A stretch of 64,000 bases of DNA, taken from Cephalotrichum gorgonifer (Eukaryota; Ascomycota; Sordariomycetes; Microascales; Microascaceae). Below are positions 46,921 to 56,421 of the stretch, in pieces. The DNA lies in NCBI GenBank assembly GCA_900312665.1, contig ONZQ02000004.1:530617-594616 (forward strand), in the 5' to 3' direction. A program made the position numbers and the translations under genes. The notes beneath the pieces were generated by a model. It saw only the letters and a list, made by a program, of their open reading frames with translations. It searched no databases and had not been told where the DNA came from. The number at the start of each line of letters is the position of its first letter. Positions within the stretch are counted from its first letter, which is position 1.

Positions 46921-49900
46921 TTAACTCTGCCATAGAAACTCGCTAAGATTCAACATCTTGTCCGCCATCTCCCGCTTCGCCGCCGCTGTAACCCCCCTCT
47001 CCGGATCGTTAAGTTGCTCGCTATAACAGAGCTCCATCAGATTCTTCAGCTCGTCAAATGTAAACAGCTCGACTCCTCCCTTCCCCTTCCCCACCCCGCG
47101 AACCCCCTCCCCGTCGCCGCCGACGCCCTCCTCCTGCTGCGCCGCCGAGACCTCCTTCGCCTTTTCAACGATGGCGTCGGGGCCCTTATCGAACAGTGAG
47201 AAGTACTCCGACGCGCGCGAGAGGTCCGCCCCCTCCTCGATGTTCCTCAGGTTCTGCTGTAGCACGAGGACGTTGAGCCTCATGCGCCCGCAGCCCTTCG
47301 AGTTCATCGGCGACGCCGTAGGCGCGTTGCCAACGAGATACCGGTTCACCAGGAGACCCAGCCCCGTGCGGATGAAGCCGATCTCCCGCTCGCGGAGGAA
47401 GCGCACCGTCGTCTCATCTAGCGACACGAGCTCCGAGTTGAGCGCAAGGATCTCTGGGTCTGGCTCACGGACCTCCTGGTCGAGGACGTAGGGTGCCGTC
47501 TCGGGGGAGAGGACGACGCCTAAGGAGTAGAGGAGCCGGCAGCGTGCCTCCATTCGGAGCGTCAGGAGCGCTGCCTGCGCGAGGTCTTCGTACGATGATA
47601 TTATGCCGTCAAAGGTCCTAGAGACAAAAGGATTAGTGAACCGTAACTGGGAGGGGGCACGCGGGAGCGGGAGGCGAAAAACGTACGAGACGGTTTCCTG
47701 CGTCATAGGCAGGTATACCGGCCCCTGGTCATCACCAGCCTTGTTAGGGTCGTTCATCAGCGTCCACCTTCGCGTCGACTGCCGCGGCAAGTTGGGCCGC
47801 GATGAATCCGTCTCCTGGGTGGTAATGTGCCGCAGACCGGAAATCTTGATAGAGAGCCACTTCATGCTGGTATACAACAGGCACAGAGAAGATATGGTAT
47901 CCCGGTCTTGGATAACGTCGCTCATCTCCAGCGGACGCTCGCCCGCCTGCTCCGTGAGGAGTTGGATCTCCGTCTCCAGCGCCTCGGGATCTGACGGCTC
48001 ATCCCACAGTTTCTTGGCCGCCTCGTTCAACGCGCCTTGCTCCATGGCAATCCTCGCCGACGCTCGCATCGTCTGCTGCCCGTTCGGGTGGTCCTGTGCC
48101 TTTGTGACGAGGCTCTTGTACCAGGAGAGGCACCGCTCGTAGTACCGCATCATCTGCGTGACGATGAGGGAGCTCAACGCCTGGTCGTGCGGGATGGTCC
48201 CAAGCATCTTACAGAACGCCGTGACGACGGTGAAGAACGCCGTCGTGCCCTTCAGGATGGGCCTCTTCGCTACCACGCTCCACTCCTGGTCCTGGAGGAA
48301 CGAGTCGATCTCGCCAAAGATGGACTCGCTCAGTTTCGAGAGCGTCTCGTCGAGCTGAGGCTGGAAGACGTTGACTAGGAAGTTGTCTAGGAACGACGTG
48401 AGCGTGCTCGTCGCTAGATCAGAGCCCGGTGGCACGATGTTCTTGAGACGCTGGAGGAAGACGAGTGTGGCCGGGAGCAGTAGGCTCATGTTGAACACAC
48501 TCGGCTCCACGAGCGACTTGGACGGTTCCGTCGCCTGCCGGTTGTAGTACGATGACCCGGAGTCACCCTTGGCACCGCCATCTGCGTATGGACGGACCCC
48601 CAGCATTGACGCTTTCTTGTCCGAGCCCTGGTTCCTGCTCCTGTTAGTTAGGCCGGGTACCGCGGATTGTATAATGTTCTCGAGCGCCTCAAGCTCCGTG
48701 GTCAACTCGACCGCCTTTGCATCGGCATCCGAGAACTTGAATAGATCCTTCTTAGTGTCCTTCTTGCCACTCAGAGCCGCGCCGACGTCGGAGGCAGCCG
48801 TGTTGAATTCGTAAATGTCCGCATCCGTCGTGACGTAGTTGTGCAGCAGCGACCGGATCTCATTCTGGTAGAGGTTCCACAGCTCCTTGAAGCTCCCGAG
48901 GAGGGCACTGTTATCGCCTGCGCCCTCGCGTCGGATGAGGGCCTTGACGGATTCGTGGAAGACGCGCTGGCCCTCCGCAATGGCCTCGAACTTCCCGTAG
49001 AGCGTCCAAAGCAGGTCGTATATTACGTCCGCCCTCAGCTTCGTCTCCCGATTGCCGTACACGTGCAGGCCGTTTGTATTCGTGGTTCCGCCCCGCATGG
49101 CGCTGGGGTGGCGCTGGTCGACCTCGTTGGTAGTTTCGTTGACTATGGTGAACAGCTCTACGGGCAGCCTCTGCTTCAGCGTGTCGACCGCGCCTTGGAG
49201 ACGGCCCAGCTTGTTAAGCGCCTCGACGAGCAGGCCGATGAAGTAAAACGTGTCGGCTTCTGGGTTCCTCGCCGGATCCTCAGTGACGGCCTGCTCGAAA
49301 TCGATTCCATCAAGAAGCTGGTGAAAGGGCGCAATTGTAGTAGAGTCGTGCGTGGCGCCTTGGTTCTTAGCTAAGTTCTGCCACCTGTCCTGGCAGTAGG
49401 GCGACTTCAGGTAGAGGTGCTCGTGGAGCTCCTCGACGAGGATATCCGTCAGTGCGGCCTCCTGATTTACGAGGTAACTCCGCAGATCGCTCAGAGCCCC
49501 AATGTCGTCGAGTTCGGGCCTCCGGAGTTTACGGAGAGCGTTCTGCAGCACATCGACCGCCGTCAGGAACCGCTTCTCCGAGATCCGAGCCTCGAGCTGG
49601 TCCGGGACCTGCCGCAGCTCCTCTAGCTCGTCGAAGAGCTGGATGAGATGGTCGTACGCTTGCGACGTCTTCGAGAGCTTCTGGAGCTCAGGGTCGCTCT
49701 GGCATAGGCTCGTCCTGGAGGCCACGAGCGACTCCTTGAGGGCGCGGACTCGCTTCTGCGACGACTGTATGCTGCCCTGGATCTTGTGGAAGGTGCCGAT
49801 GGAGCTGTTGAAGCCCTGGTGGTGCTCGTTGACAATGTTCTTCAGCGAGTCCTGCAGGTACCTGTGCGTCTTCTGGAAGTTGCGGTACTCGTGCGCGCGC

Positions 49901-50409
49901 CCGACGGAGCTCGTGTCGAGGAGCTGCAGCGCGAGCTGCACGGGGATGCACTCTGTCTCGCACATGGCTGGCCACTCCTGCTTTATGTGGTCGAGGACCT
50001 GGTTGATTTGCCTCTCAGCACTTGTCTCACCCATCCTCTGCTGTCGCGGGGGCGGCGCCTGCTGTCGCGCCTCCTGCCGCATCTCCTGTCTTTGGCCGTA
50101 TCCTCCGTTTCTCGGCGGTGGTTGGGGGGATCTCGCTCGCGGGGGCTGAGGTGATCTCGTCCGTCGTGCTGCCGGCGGGGGGGACCTGGTTCTCAAGGTG
50201 GTGGGGGGGAGAACTGGTGATCCCTCATCGTACCTCCCGTACGACTCCCCATATGGATCGTAATCGTCATCGCTGCGGCGGGGGGGGCCGCCGCCGCCGC
50301 CTCCACCGTATTCGCCGCCTAGCCCTCCATAGCCATTGCTTCCATTGCTGCCATTGCTACCGTAGTTGCCGTCGCGGCCCGTCGTTGTCATACCATAGCG
50401 TCGGGACAT
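46921..50409 (-). CDS. SEC8: Exocyst complex component SEC8
   Basis: Subunit of the octameric exocyst that tethers secretory vesicles at growth sites. Exons on minus 47687-50409 and 46921-47617, giving 1139 residues. The start MSRRYGMTTTG at 50409 is preferred; another Met lies 24 bases upstream. Residues 1-125 are a low-complexity leader: NGSNGSNGYGG and poly-Gly, then RTRSPPPAARRTRSPQPP. The Sec8 helical core then begins (INQVLDHIKQEWPAMCETEC, VPDQLEARISEKRFLTAVDV, LVEELHEHLYLKSPYCQDRW). The C-terminal helical bundle ends MADKMLNLSEFLWQS. The intron at 47618-47686 has perfect ends and a CACTAATCC branch site, but it is 69 nt long and free of stops, so it is easily missed and would otherwise be read as 23 extra residues. 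Confidence 0.93.
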   Translation of the reverse strand: MSRRYGMTTTGRDGNYGSNGSNGSNGYGGLGGEYGGGGGGGPPRRSDDDYDPYGESYGRYDEGSPVLPPTTLRTRSPPPAARRTRSPQPPRARSPQPPPRNGGYGQRQEMRQEARQQAPPPRQQRMGETSAERQINQVLDHIKQEWPAMCETECIPVQLALQLLDTSSVGRAHEYRNFQKTHRYLQDSLKNIVNEHHQGFNSSIGTFHKIQGSIQSSQKRVRALKESLVASRTSLCQSDPELQKLSKTSQAYDHLIQLFDELEELRQVPDQLEARISEKRFLTAVDVLQNALRKLRRPELDDIGALSDLRSYLVNQEAALTDILVEELHEHLYLKSPYCQDRWQNLAKNQGATHDSTTIAPFHQLLDGIDFEQAVTEDPARNPEADTFYFIGLLVEALNKLGRLQGAVDTLKQRLPVELFTIVNETTNEVDQRHPSAMRGGTTNTNGLHVYGNRETKLRADVIYDLLWTLYGKFEAIAEGQRVFHESVKALIRREGAGDNSALLGSFKELWNLYQNEIRSLLHNYVTTDADIYEFNTAASDVGAALSGKKDTKKDLFKFSDADAKAVELTTELEALENIIQSAVPGLTNRSRNQGSDKKASMLGVRPYADGGAKGDSGSSYYNRQATEPSKSLVEPSVFNMSLLLPATLVFLQRLKNIVPPGSDLATSTLTSFLDNFLVNVFQPQLDETLSKLSESIFGEIDSFLQDQEWSVVAKRPILKGTTAFFTVVTAFCKMLGTIPHDQALSSLIVTQMMRYYERCLSWYKSLVTKAQDHPNGQQTMRASARIAMEQGALNEAAKKLWDEPSDPEALETEIQLLTEQAGERPLEMSDVIQDRDTISSLCLLYTSMKWLSIKISGLRHITTQETDSSRPNLPRQSTRRWTLMNDPNKAGDDQGPVYLPMTQETVSYVFRLPLPRAPSQLRFTNPFVSRTFDGIISSYEDLAQAALLTLRMEARCRLLYSLGVVLSPETAPYVLDQEVREPDPEILALNSELVSLDETTVRFLREREIGFIRTGLGLLVNRYLVGNAPTASPMNSKGCGRMRLNVLVLQQNLRNIEEGADLSRASEYFSLFDKGPDAIVEKAKEVSAAQQEEGVGGDGEGVRGVGKGKGGVELFTFDELKNLMELCYSEQLNDPERGVTAAAKREMADKMLNLSEFLWQS
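47618..47686 (-). other. Frame-neutral, stop-free 69-nt intron in SEC8
   Basis: On minus: GTACGT donor, CACTAATCC branch-like word, pyrimidine-rich TTTTGTCTCTAG acceptor. Length 23 x 3 and no in-frame stop. Removing it joins TQETVS to TFDGIISSYEDL. Confidence 0.8.
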
Positions 50410-51026
50410 GCTCGCAAAGGTCGAGGGCAGCACTATATTCGTACTACCAGGAGGTTCGATTGGTCGGGGGTAGCATGGTCCTGCATGCGTGGGACCTGGG
50501 TGTACTGACTTGGGACCGCCCGTATCCCGCTAAAAAATTGATGAAAGGCCGCTTGTGTACCTGGATTGAGTCCGCCGTTGCTTTCGACGCAGTCGCCAGG
50601 GGTTAAACTGAGCTGTCCGGATGGGCGCAGCGTCAATTGCGGATTAATACCAGAGCCGCGTACATGGGCGTTCGGCGACTGTCCTCGAGGTTAAAGGTGG
50701 CGCTTGGCGGAGGGGACTGCCACGTGATAGAAGCTTACCCATAATCCTTGGGAGCTCGGTGCCTGGTCCGTGCACCGGCCAGGCCGGTCCCGCCAGGCTT
50801 CGTCATTGACATCGTCTCAGCGAACCCAGCTCCACTCCACAGCCGCCTTCCCCGACATCGCCAAAGTTCCCGCCTAGACCCATCCCTCCATCACCAACCC
50901 GCACCGCTCCATAGCCAGTGACGGAAAACCCCCAGGTTCCACACATCGACTCTATAGCCTGCGCTTCTCTCTCCGACCCCAAGCTGCGACTCGCGCCCCG
51001 ACTACCAACCACCCGCTACCGCCGCC
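50410..51026. other. Divergent promoter region of SEC8 and VPS68
   Basis: 0.6 kb. Contains CCACGTGAT at about 50720-50728 and a C/A-rich leader before VPS68. No gene. Confidence 0.5.
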
Positions 51027-51697
51027 ATGGAAGACGAGCGCCTCTGGAAGTTCCGCCGCCCAGATTGGCTCAACAGCGTCTGGGCCCGCAACGCCGGCGT
51101 CTACTCCGCCGGTGGCCTTGTACGTCCTACCTTCCCTCCGGAACAAAGCTCTCCGTACCTTACTGCCGCCGCCTCAAACTAACTAGCCCTACCTTCAGTT
51201 CTCCCTCGCCTTCTACGTAATGCTCGACTCGGCCGTCTGGTCCAAGTCCGGCCGGAACGGCTCCTCGACTCACATTACCTTCACTGACTGGCTCCCCCTA
51301 ATCTTCTCCACCCTCGGCATGCTCATCATCAACTCCGTCGAGAAGCAGCGCCTGTCCTCGGACTCATGGAGCTACTCCGGCTCCGGCGTCGCCTGGAAGG
51401 CCCGCGTCGTGCTGTTCCTAGGCTTCGCCGCCCTCGCGGGCGGCATGGCAGGCGGCGTGACGGTTTTCGTTCTCAAGTTCATCGTTAAGGACGTCCAAAT
51501 GCCGGCGCTGAGCATGGGGATCGAGAACGTGGTCGCGAACGCTCTGGTTGGCCTTAGGTGAGTTTAGGGTTCTACTTCGATGGGGATAGGAAAGACGAGA
51601 GTGGGTGGGTTTTGCTAACGCCCATTCTGATAGCTCCGCTGTCCTCTGGATTAGCCAGAATATGGAGGACGAGTATTCCTATAACCTCGCCCTGTAA
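51027..51697 (+). CDS. VPS68: VPS68 / TMEM50 (UPF0220) membrane protein
   Basis: Small four-helix membrane protein of endosome/vacuole; yeast Vps68 forms a complex with Vps55 needed for endosome-to-vacuole traffic. Exons 51027-51119, 51199-51557 and 51634-51697, phases 0 and 2; 171 residues. It begins MEDERLWKFRRPDWLNSVWA, the conserved cytosolic start. Helices lie at about SAGGLFSLAFYVMLDSAVW, FTDWLPLIFSTLGMLIINSV, RVVLFLGFAALAGGMAGGVT and VVANALVGLRSSAVLWIS. The family's SWSYSGSGVAWKARVVLF block is present. The short last exon ends MEDEYSYNLAL. Confidence 0.93.
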
Positions 51698-51958
51698 CGG
51701 CCCGATAGTTTCACGAAACAGATCAGATGTCGGTTTTCCGGATGGGGGATGTATGAGTTGCTGAGGATAAGTGGGTGCCAGAACCGCGGTAGCAGAGCTA
51801 CTTGCATACGAGACGACGGCAATCATGTCGGTATAAGTCGAAGAGGTCGGCTTCACATCATGTTGTATCATACACAACTGCTTTTCGGGAGTAGCTTTTC
51901 GGGTCCAGCAGACACAACAGGCATCAAGCCTCTAGTTATCTCATTTATCATTTATATC

Positions 51959-52636
51959 CTAATCCTCCTCCTTAGGAATGCCTCGCATCCTCTCTTGCAT
52001 TTTCTCCTCTAGGCTCCGAATCAACGGGCTATCGCCGTCAACAGGATGCTTCCCGCAGGGGCACATGAACCCGCCCCCTGAGGTGCGCCACCAGTGGCCT
52101 GCCCAGAGACAAGTATGCGTCCTCGCCAGCGCCTCTAGCATCCACGCCTCCCTCTCTGTCGGGTCCCTCAGATCCTGGGGCGGGGCCTCGCGACGAGTGA
52201 GACTGGGACCGTGACTCGATAACGTTCTAGGTAGCGGGGTCCTCCCCCTTCCCTGTTGCGCCGTCTGAGACGTCCGTGGCGAATGTAGAGAAAAGGACCG
52301 AAGTAGACGGAAATGAGAGGGAGAGTAGCTGTCGTATGAAGGGAAGGCTACTAAGGTATCGGTCTTATCGACATCTTGTTCTTGTTCGTGTCCTCTTTCC
52401 TGGCGCGGCGGAGGGAAGCCGTAGTCTTCGAACCCTCCGGTTGAGCTCGATGATCTGCGTGGCGATGTAAGCGCAGATAACGCATCCTGGCTGACTGATC
52501 TCTTGCGCGATTGGCGGTTGGGCCCGACGGCGATGGCTGGCTTGGTGGTTGTGGTAGTGGTCGGTTCGACAGTGTGGATTAGTGCTTCGGCGGGCAGGAC
52601 AGGATCCCGGCCCGACTTATGAATTTCGGACGGCAT
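51959..52636 (-). CDS. Unknown protein with a conserved-looking Cys/Trp C-terminus
   Basis: Single frame, 225 residues; I do not recognise it. Residues 1-150 are disordered, Ser/Thr/Pro/Arg-rich (poly-Thr at about 26-31; RSVSQDALSALTSPRRSSSS). Residues of about 160-205 look folded: TEREAWMLEALARTHTCLWA, then GHWWRTSGGGFMCPCGKHP, which has a C-x10-15-C-x-C arrangement with two adjacent Trp and a His that could bind a metal. The last 20 residues form a charged helix (IRSLEEKMQERMRGIPKEED). It lies tail-to-tail with VPS68, 261 bases apart. No intron is required. The start is the first ATG. Confidence 0.65.
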   Translation of the reverse strand: MPSEIHKSGRDPVLPAEALIHTVEPTTTTTTKPAIAVGPNRQSRKRSVSQDALSALTSPRRSSSSTGGFEDYGFPPPRQERGHEQEQDVDKTDTLVAFPSYDSYSPSHFRLLRSFSLHSPRTSQTAQQGRGRTPLPRTLSSHGPSLTRREAPPQDLRDPTEREAWMLEALARTHTCLWAGHWWRTSGGGFMCPCGKHPVDGDSPLIRSLEEKMQERMRGIPKEED

Positions 52637-53175
52637 GGGTGCAAATTTAGATCCATGGGTGTATGTAGGTAATGCTTTGAAAAATCCGCTTATTATTGTC
52701 GGTCTGGTCCATCTGGAATGGTATGTTTTGGCCGATGTATCCGTCGAATGGAGTCAGGTGTCCCCGTGACTGTGACTGAAGTAGCAAACTAACTTATCAG
52801 TTGCTCTTGTATACGTCGTTATGACGACCAGGAACAATGATTTAGATTCAAATGGACCGGGCGGGCCCAAAACTTCGAAACGCTAGCAGCGAGTGGAAGT
52901 CAAAACAGACAGGTAGCTATGTGTGGATATTGATAATTCTTGCGATGTTGGGTATCTGGGAAAAGGGCGTGCGCGCAGGTGGGAGGACATAAGTGAATTG
53001 AAACGAGTGTGCAGTCCACCCAGGACAATTCCAAAGGAAGTGATAGTCCCACCATGGCGTGCCGCGCGTCTGGAGAAAAATGGCAAGAAGCTCGAGGGAA
53101 AAAATGGCATCCCACCTTGTCAAACCGGAGACGCGACCACTGCCCTTCTCCCGTGGGGGCGGAACTGGATCTAGT
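52637..53175. other. Intergenic
   Basis: 0.54 kb upstream of the small unknown gene and downstream of the exonuclease gene (both minus). No gene recognised. Confidence 0.5.
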
Positions 53176-54952
53176 CTAATCATCATCCTCGGCGGCTTTC
53201 ACAACGCTTCGATACCTGCCCTCTAGCAGCTCCTTAGAAAGCAGGCTGAGGACCTCGCTCCTCAGTCTCGGCTTCTCGAATGGCAGCTTCTCGCATCGGA
53301 CGGCCTCCAGTATGTACCCCGTCACGGTGTTCGTTTTCAGTGGGGGCTCGCGGAGTAGCCTCGCAACGCCGTCCGGATCTAGCGCCTTATTCTCGTGCCA
53401 GATCCGATACGCGCGTATGGCCCTGGGAGGGGCGACGACACTGGTCTTCTTGCTGGCACAGTACTCAGCGACCCAGGATTCCGCCGCAATGACGCGGCTA
53501 TCCTTAGATATCGGTGTCCCCGGAGTTTTCGGGGCACCGGGTGCCCTTGAGACTTGTTTCTTTGGTGTTGCCTCGGCGTCGACAACAGCCTCAGCACTCT
53601 TTGGGTCGCCGTCCTGCTCGACCTGGAGCGATTCTCGGACGGCTTCGGCTATCGACGTCGGTAGAGGTGTCACAGCAGCTGTGTCGGCCTCCAGTTCGGG
53701 CTCCACAGCCTCGGCCTCCTCGTCTGTGCTCGACTCGGTGACACCATCCGCAAGGCGGATGGGAAGGTTAAGCTCCGCATGGAACGGCCGTGGCGGAGTC
53801 GGAGACATTGCTTGCCTATCCTCTTCCATCACATGATATAATTGCAAGCCGGCGTAAGCGTCGGAGGCAGAGTCTGGCTGCGTTAGCTGGGGAAGGACAC
53901 AGAGTTGTCAAGGGAGCACAGAGGTGCAACTTACATATGATTTGACCCATATCCAGGGGCTGCGCCCAGTCACTCCCTCGGACAACAGCTCCTTTATACA
54001 GGGGCAAGCGGAGGTGTTCTTCGACCAGTTGGGCCAGCGGCGCCAGTCTCTTGTTCACCAAATGCGGCTGTCCACTGGAAGAATACTTTATGAGCTTGTA
54101 GAGGTGGCTAAGTTCAAACAGGCCCTTGGAGTCAACGCCGAGATAGTTCCTCAGCCGGGTACAGTCCGCCTTGATGGCAACGCCAACCTTCGTGACTTCG
54201 GAGTCCTCCATGATCTTCTTAAATGACGGCGCAACGAGTTCGCCGTCAGGGAACAGTGCGACATGAAACAGCGAGATGCGACTGGGGCTTGCGATTTGTA
54301 TCAACGAGACGTTCCGCCTCGCCCCCTCGCTCTTGTTCGCGTTTGGGGCCCACTCCAGGTCGAATCCGAGGACCTTCTCGTCCAGAAAGTACTGACACGC
54401 CCTCTCGGAGGTGTGTTTAGTCCTGCAGTAGTGCACCTTAACCCTCTTCTCGGCGCCGTCGACGATGGGCCCCCGGTACATGGCGTAGGACCAGAACGAC
54501 TCAGGCGATCCCTCGGCGGCCGCCTGGGCGTCGCGGAATGCTTTCTCGGAAATGTTGTACTCCAGAGAGGTCGACGGCGGGTCCGGCTTGACCGTCGCGT
54601 CAACACTCCCCGGCGTGTTTAGCACTACATCCTTCACTTCCTGTGTACCGGCGGGTTGAACTTGGAGGGGCTGCTTCTCGACAGGAGATCCCACCTCCAG
54701 TTTCTCCTTCTCGCCCACCGCAACTGTGCTGTAAAATTTGGAAAGATTGATAGTGGGATACACCACTACAGCACGCACAGCCCCCGAGAAGCGAATCCCC
54801 CGACTAGGATCCCACAGCTGGGGAGCAGGGTGAGAGGCCATGCTCCTAGAAAACAGAAGAGAGTAATACAGCCTCGAGCGCGGCAGAAATTGTGTCCGCG
54901 TCAGAACTGCTCGTAACGGCTGCGGGGACGCAGGGGAAGTTGACAGAGGCAT
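53176..54952 (-). CDS. DEDDy 3'-5' exonuclease (WRN-exonuclease-like)
   Basis: RNase D/WRN-type exonuclease fold. Exons on minus 53935-54952 and 53176-53873, phase 1; 571 residues from MPLSTSPASPQ. Catalytic motifs: ExoI VLGFDLEWAPN (Asp and Glu), ExoII VGVAIKADCTRLRNYLG (Asp) and ExoIII YSASDAYAGLQLYH (Tyr-x3-Asp), formed exactly across the splice. The N-terminus from 54952 is rich in Arg, Ser and Leu without acids (AVLTRTQFLPRSRLYYSLLF), like a mitochondrial presequence. A second Met at 54841 (MASHPAPQL) would give 534 residues without it. The C-terminal 200 residues are an acidic linker followed by a helical region (VAEYCASKKTSVVAPPRAIR to LLSKELLEGRYRSVV) that may bind nucleic acid. Substrate is not known. 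Confidence 0.85.
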
Positions 54953-55409
54953 TTCTGGAGGCTGCTGGTGGGTATGGCTGCATCTGGGACGGGTACCTTT
55001 AAACGAGGGAACGCGTCCATCACAAGTAGAGGCTGTGATTGGCCATGACAAAATCGAGAATACCTTCACACACCAAGGTGCTGCGCTGCGAAGAACTAGG
55101 CAGACACGTCGAGCACAGATGCAGGGTGACGGCGCGTACATGTATTATGAGGAGGTCCAGAGTCGTGACGGCCCGTGGTGGTGGATGGTAACAGCTTAGT
55201 CATAACTCACTTACCCTGTCGGCACACACCCAAGCCTCACCACTCATGAGCGAGCCTGCAAGCAGGAGAACGGCCATCGTCAAGAAGCAAAACCATCTCT
55301 TTTGATAGAACGTCACATATCAATGTAAGATTTCTTCCCATCCGTTCAATCCGGGCACTCATAATCCGATGATCTTGGCGTACCTAACCGCGGATCGATT
55401 TAGTTCACT
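54953..55409. other. Divergent promoter region of the exonuclease and LSM5
   Basis: 0.46 kb between two divergent starts. A minus-strand frame continues upstream of the exonuclease start to 55141 but lacks conserved character. No other gene seen. Confidence 0.5.
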
Positions 55410-55960
55410 ATGGCGACTCAAGCAGCCACACAGCTCCTTCCACTCGGTGAGAATCTGCCCCTCACCCCCCTGCCCTGCCATCACAGGCAAAAGCGTCGTC
55501 TAACATGCACCTAGAACTTATCGATAAGTGTGTCGGTTCGAAGATATGGGTCGTCATGAAGGGCGACAAGGGTGAGCAGGATCCCCAGGTCGGCTCACCA
55601 CCACCCTACTAATCCCATCCTCACAGAGTTCAGCGGGACGCTCCTCGGCTTCGACGACTACGTCAGTATGTAACCCCTATATCCCACGATCTAAACTTTT
55701 TTTTGCCGCTGACAGCCGACATAGACATGGTGCTCGAGGATGTGACGGAATTGTGAGATGACCCTGAGCGCTGCAGCCCGTGGGGATGCATTCTAACGCC
55801 TTTACAGTGACTATTCGGGGAACCACACCAAGCTGCCCAAGATTCTCCTGAACGGAAACAACATCTGCATGGTAAGGGATGGCCGTCTTCCCCCTCACCC
55901 TGTTCTAGGCCAAAACGCTGACGAAAGTAGCTCATTCCCGGGGGAGAAGGACCGGCGTGA
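55410..55960 (+). CDS. LSM5: U6 snRNA-associated Sm-like protein LSM5
   Basis: Subunit of the heptameric Lsm2-8 ring (U6 snRNA 3' end, nucleus) and the Lsm1-7 ring (mRNA decay, cytoplasm). Six exons in 551 bases: 55410-55446, 55515-55571, 55627-55665, 55725-55752, 55808-55871 and 55931-55960; all GT-AG with fitting phases; 84 residues. The protein starts MATQAATQLLPLELIDKCVG. It shows Sm1 (KIWVVMKGDKEFSGTLLGFDDYVNMVLEDV, here split by two introns) and Sm2 (ILLNGNNICMLIPGG), including the RNA-binding FDDYVNMV and GNN positions. Five introns in a gene this short is high, and two exons are under 31 nt. Confidence 0.97.
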
Positions 55961-56421
55961 GGAGGACTGGCGGGGATACGTCAAGACAACACAAAAAGTC
56001 TACCTTGGTGGGATTCAAATTGTCTACGGGGGTTTAGCGCGGAATCTCGTCCTTACAGGGTCCACAGAGATCACTTCGTACGCGTCTATGCTTTTACACA
56101 TTAGCTTACGCTCGAGAATCGTGGCGGGCAGCCGTTCTGTGTTGGCTATAAACCCAGCGAGCTCGTCAACTAGGTTGTACAACAGAGCCACCGCCCCCTC
56201 CTGTCTCCCCCAAATACGATCAAATCAAACGATAACCGTTCCGAAACCTGATCCCCCTCTTCTTTCGCAGCCTTTTCCTTGGTATCTATCGTCCATGTAT
56301 GCTTCGTGTAGAAGACAACCGAAACTCCAGTTAAAAACAAAAAGAAATCCAAATTCCACAGCCGTCCCAAAAAAATGCCCACCTCGGGCTCAGCTCATCG
56401 GGCGCAGGGGAGCCAGCGAAC
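55961..56421. other. Convergent 3' region of LSM5 and RPB11
   Basis: 0.46 kb between two stops; no gene. A-rich on plus near 56335-56370 (AAAAACAAAAAGAAATCC), perhaps the LSM5 3' end. Confidence 0.5.
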
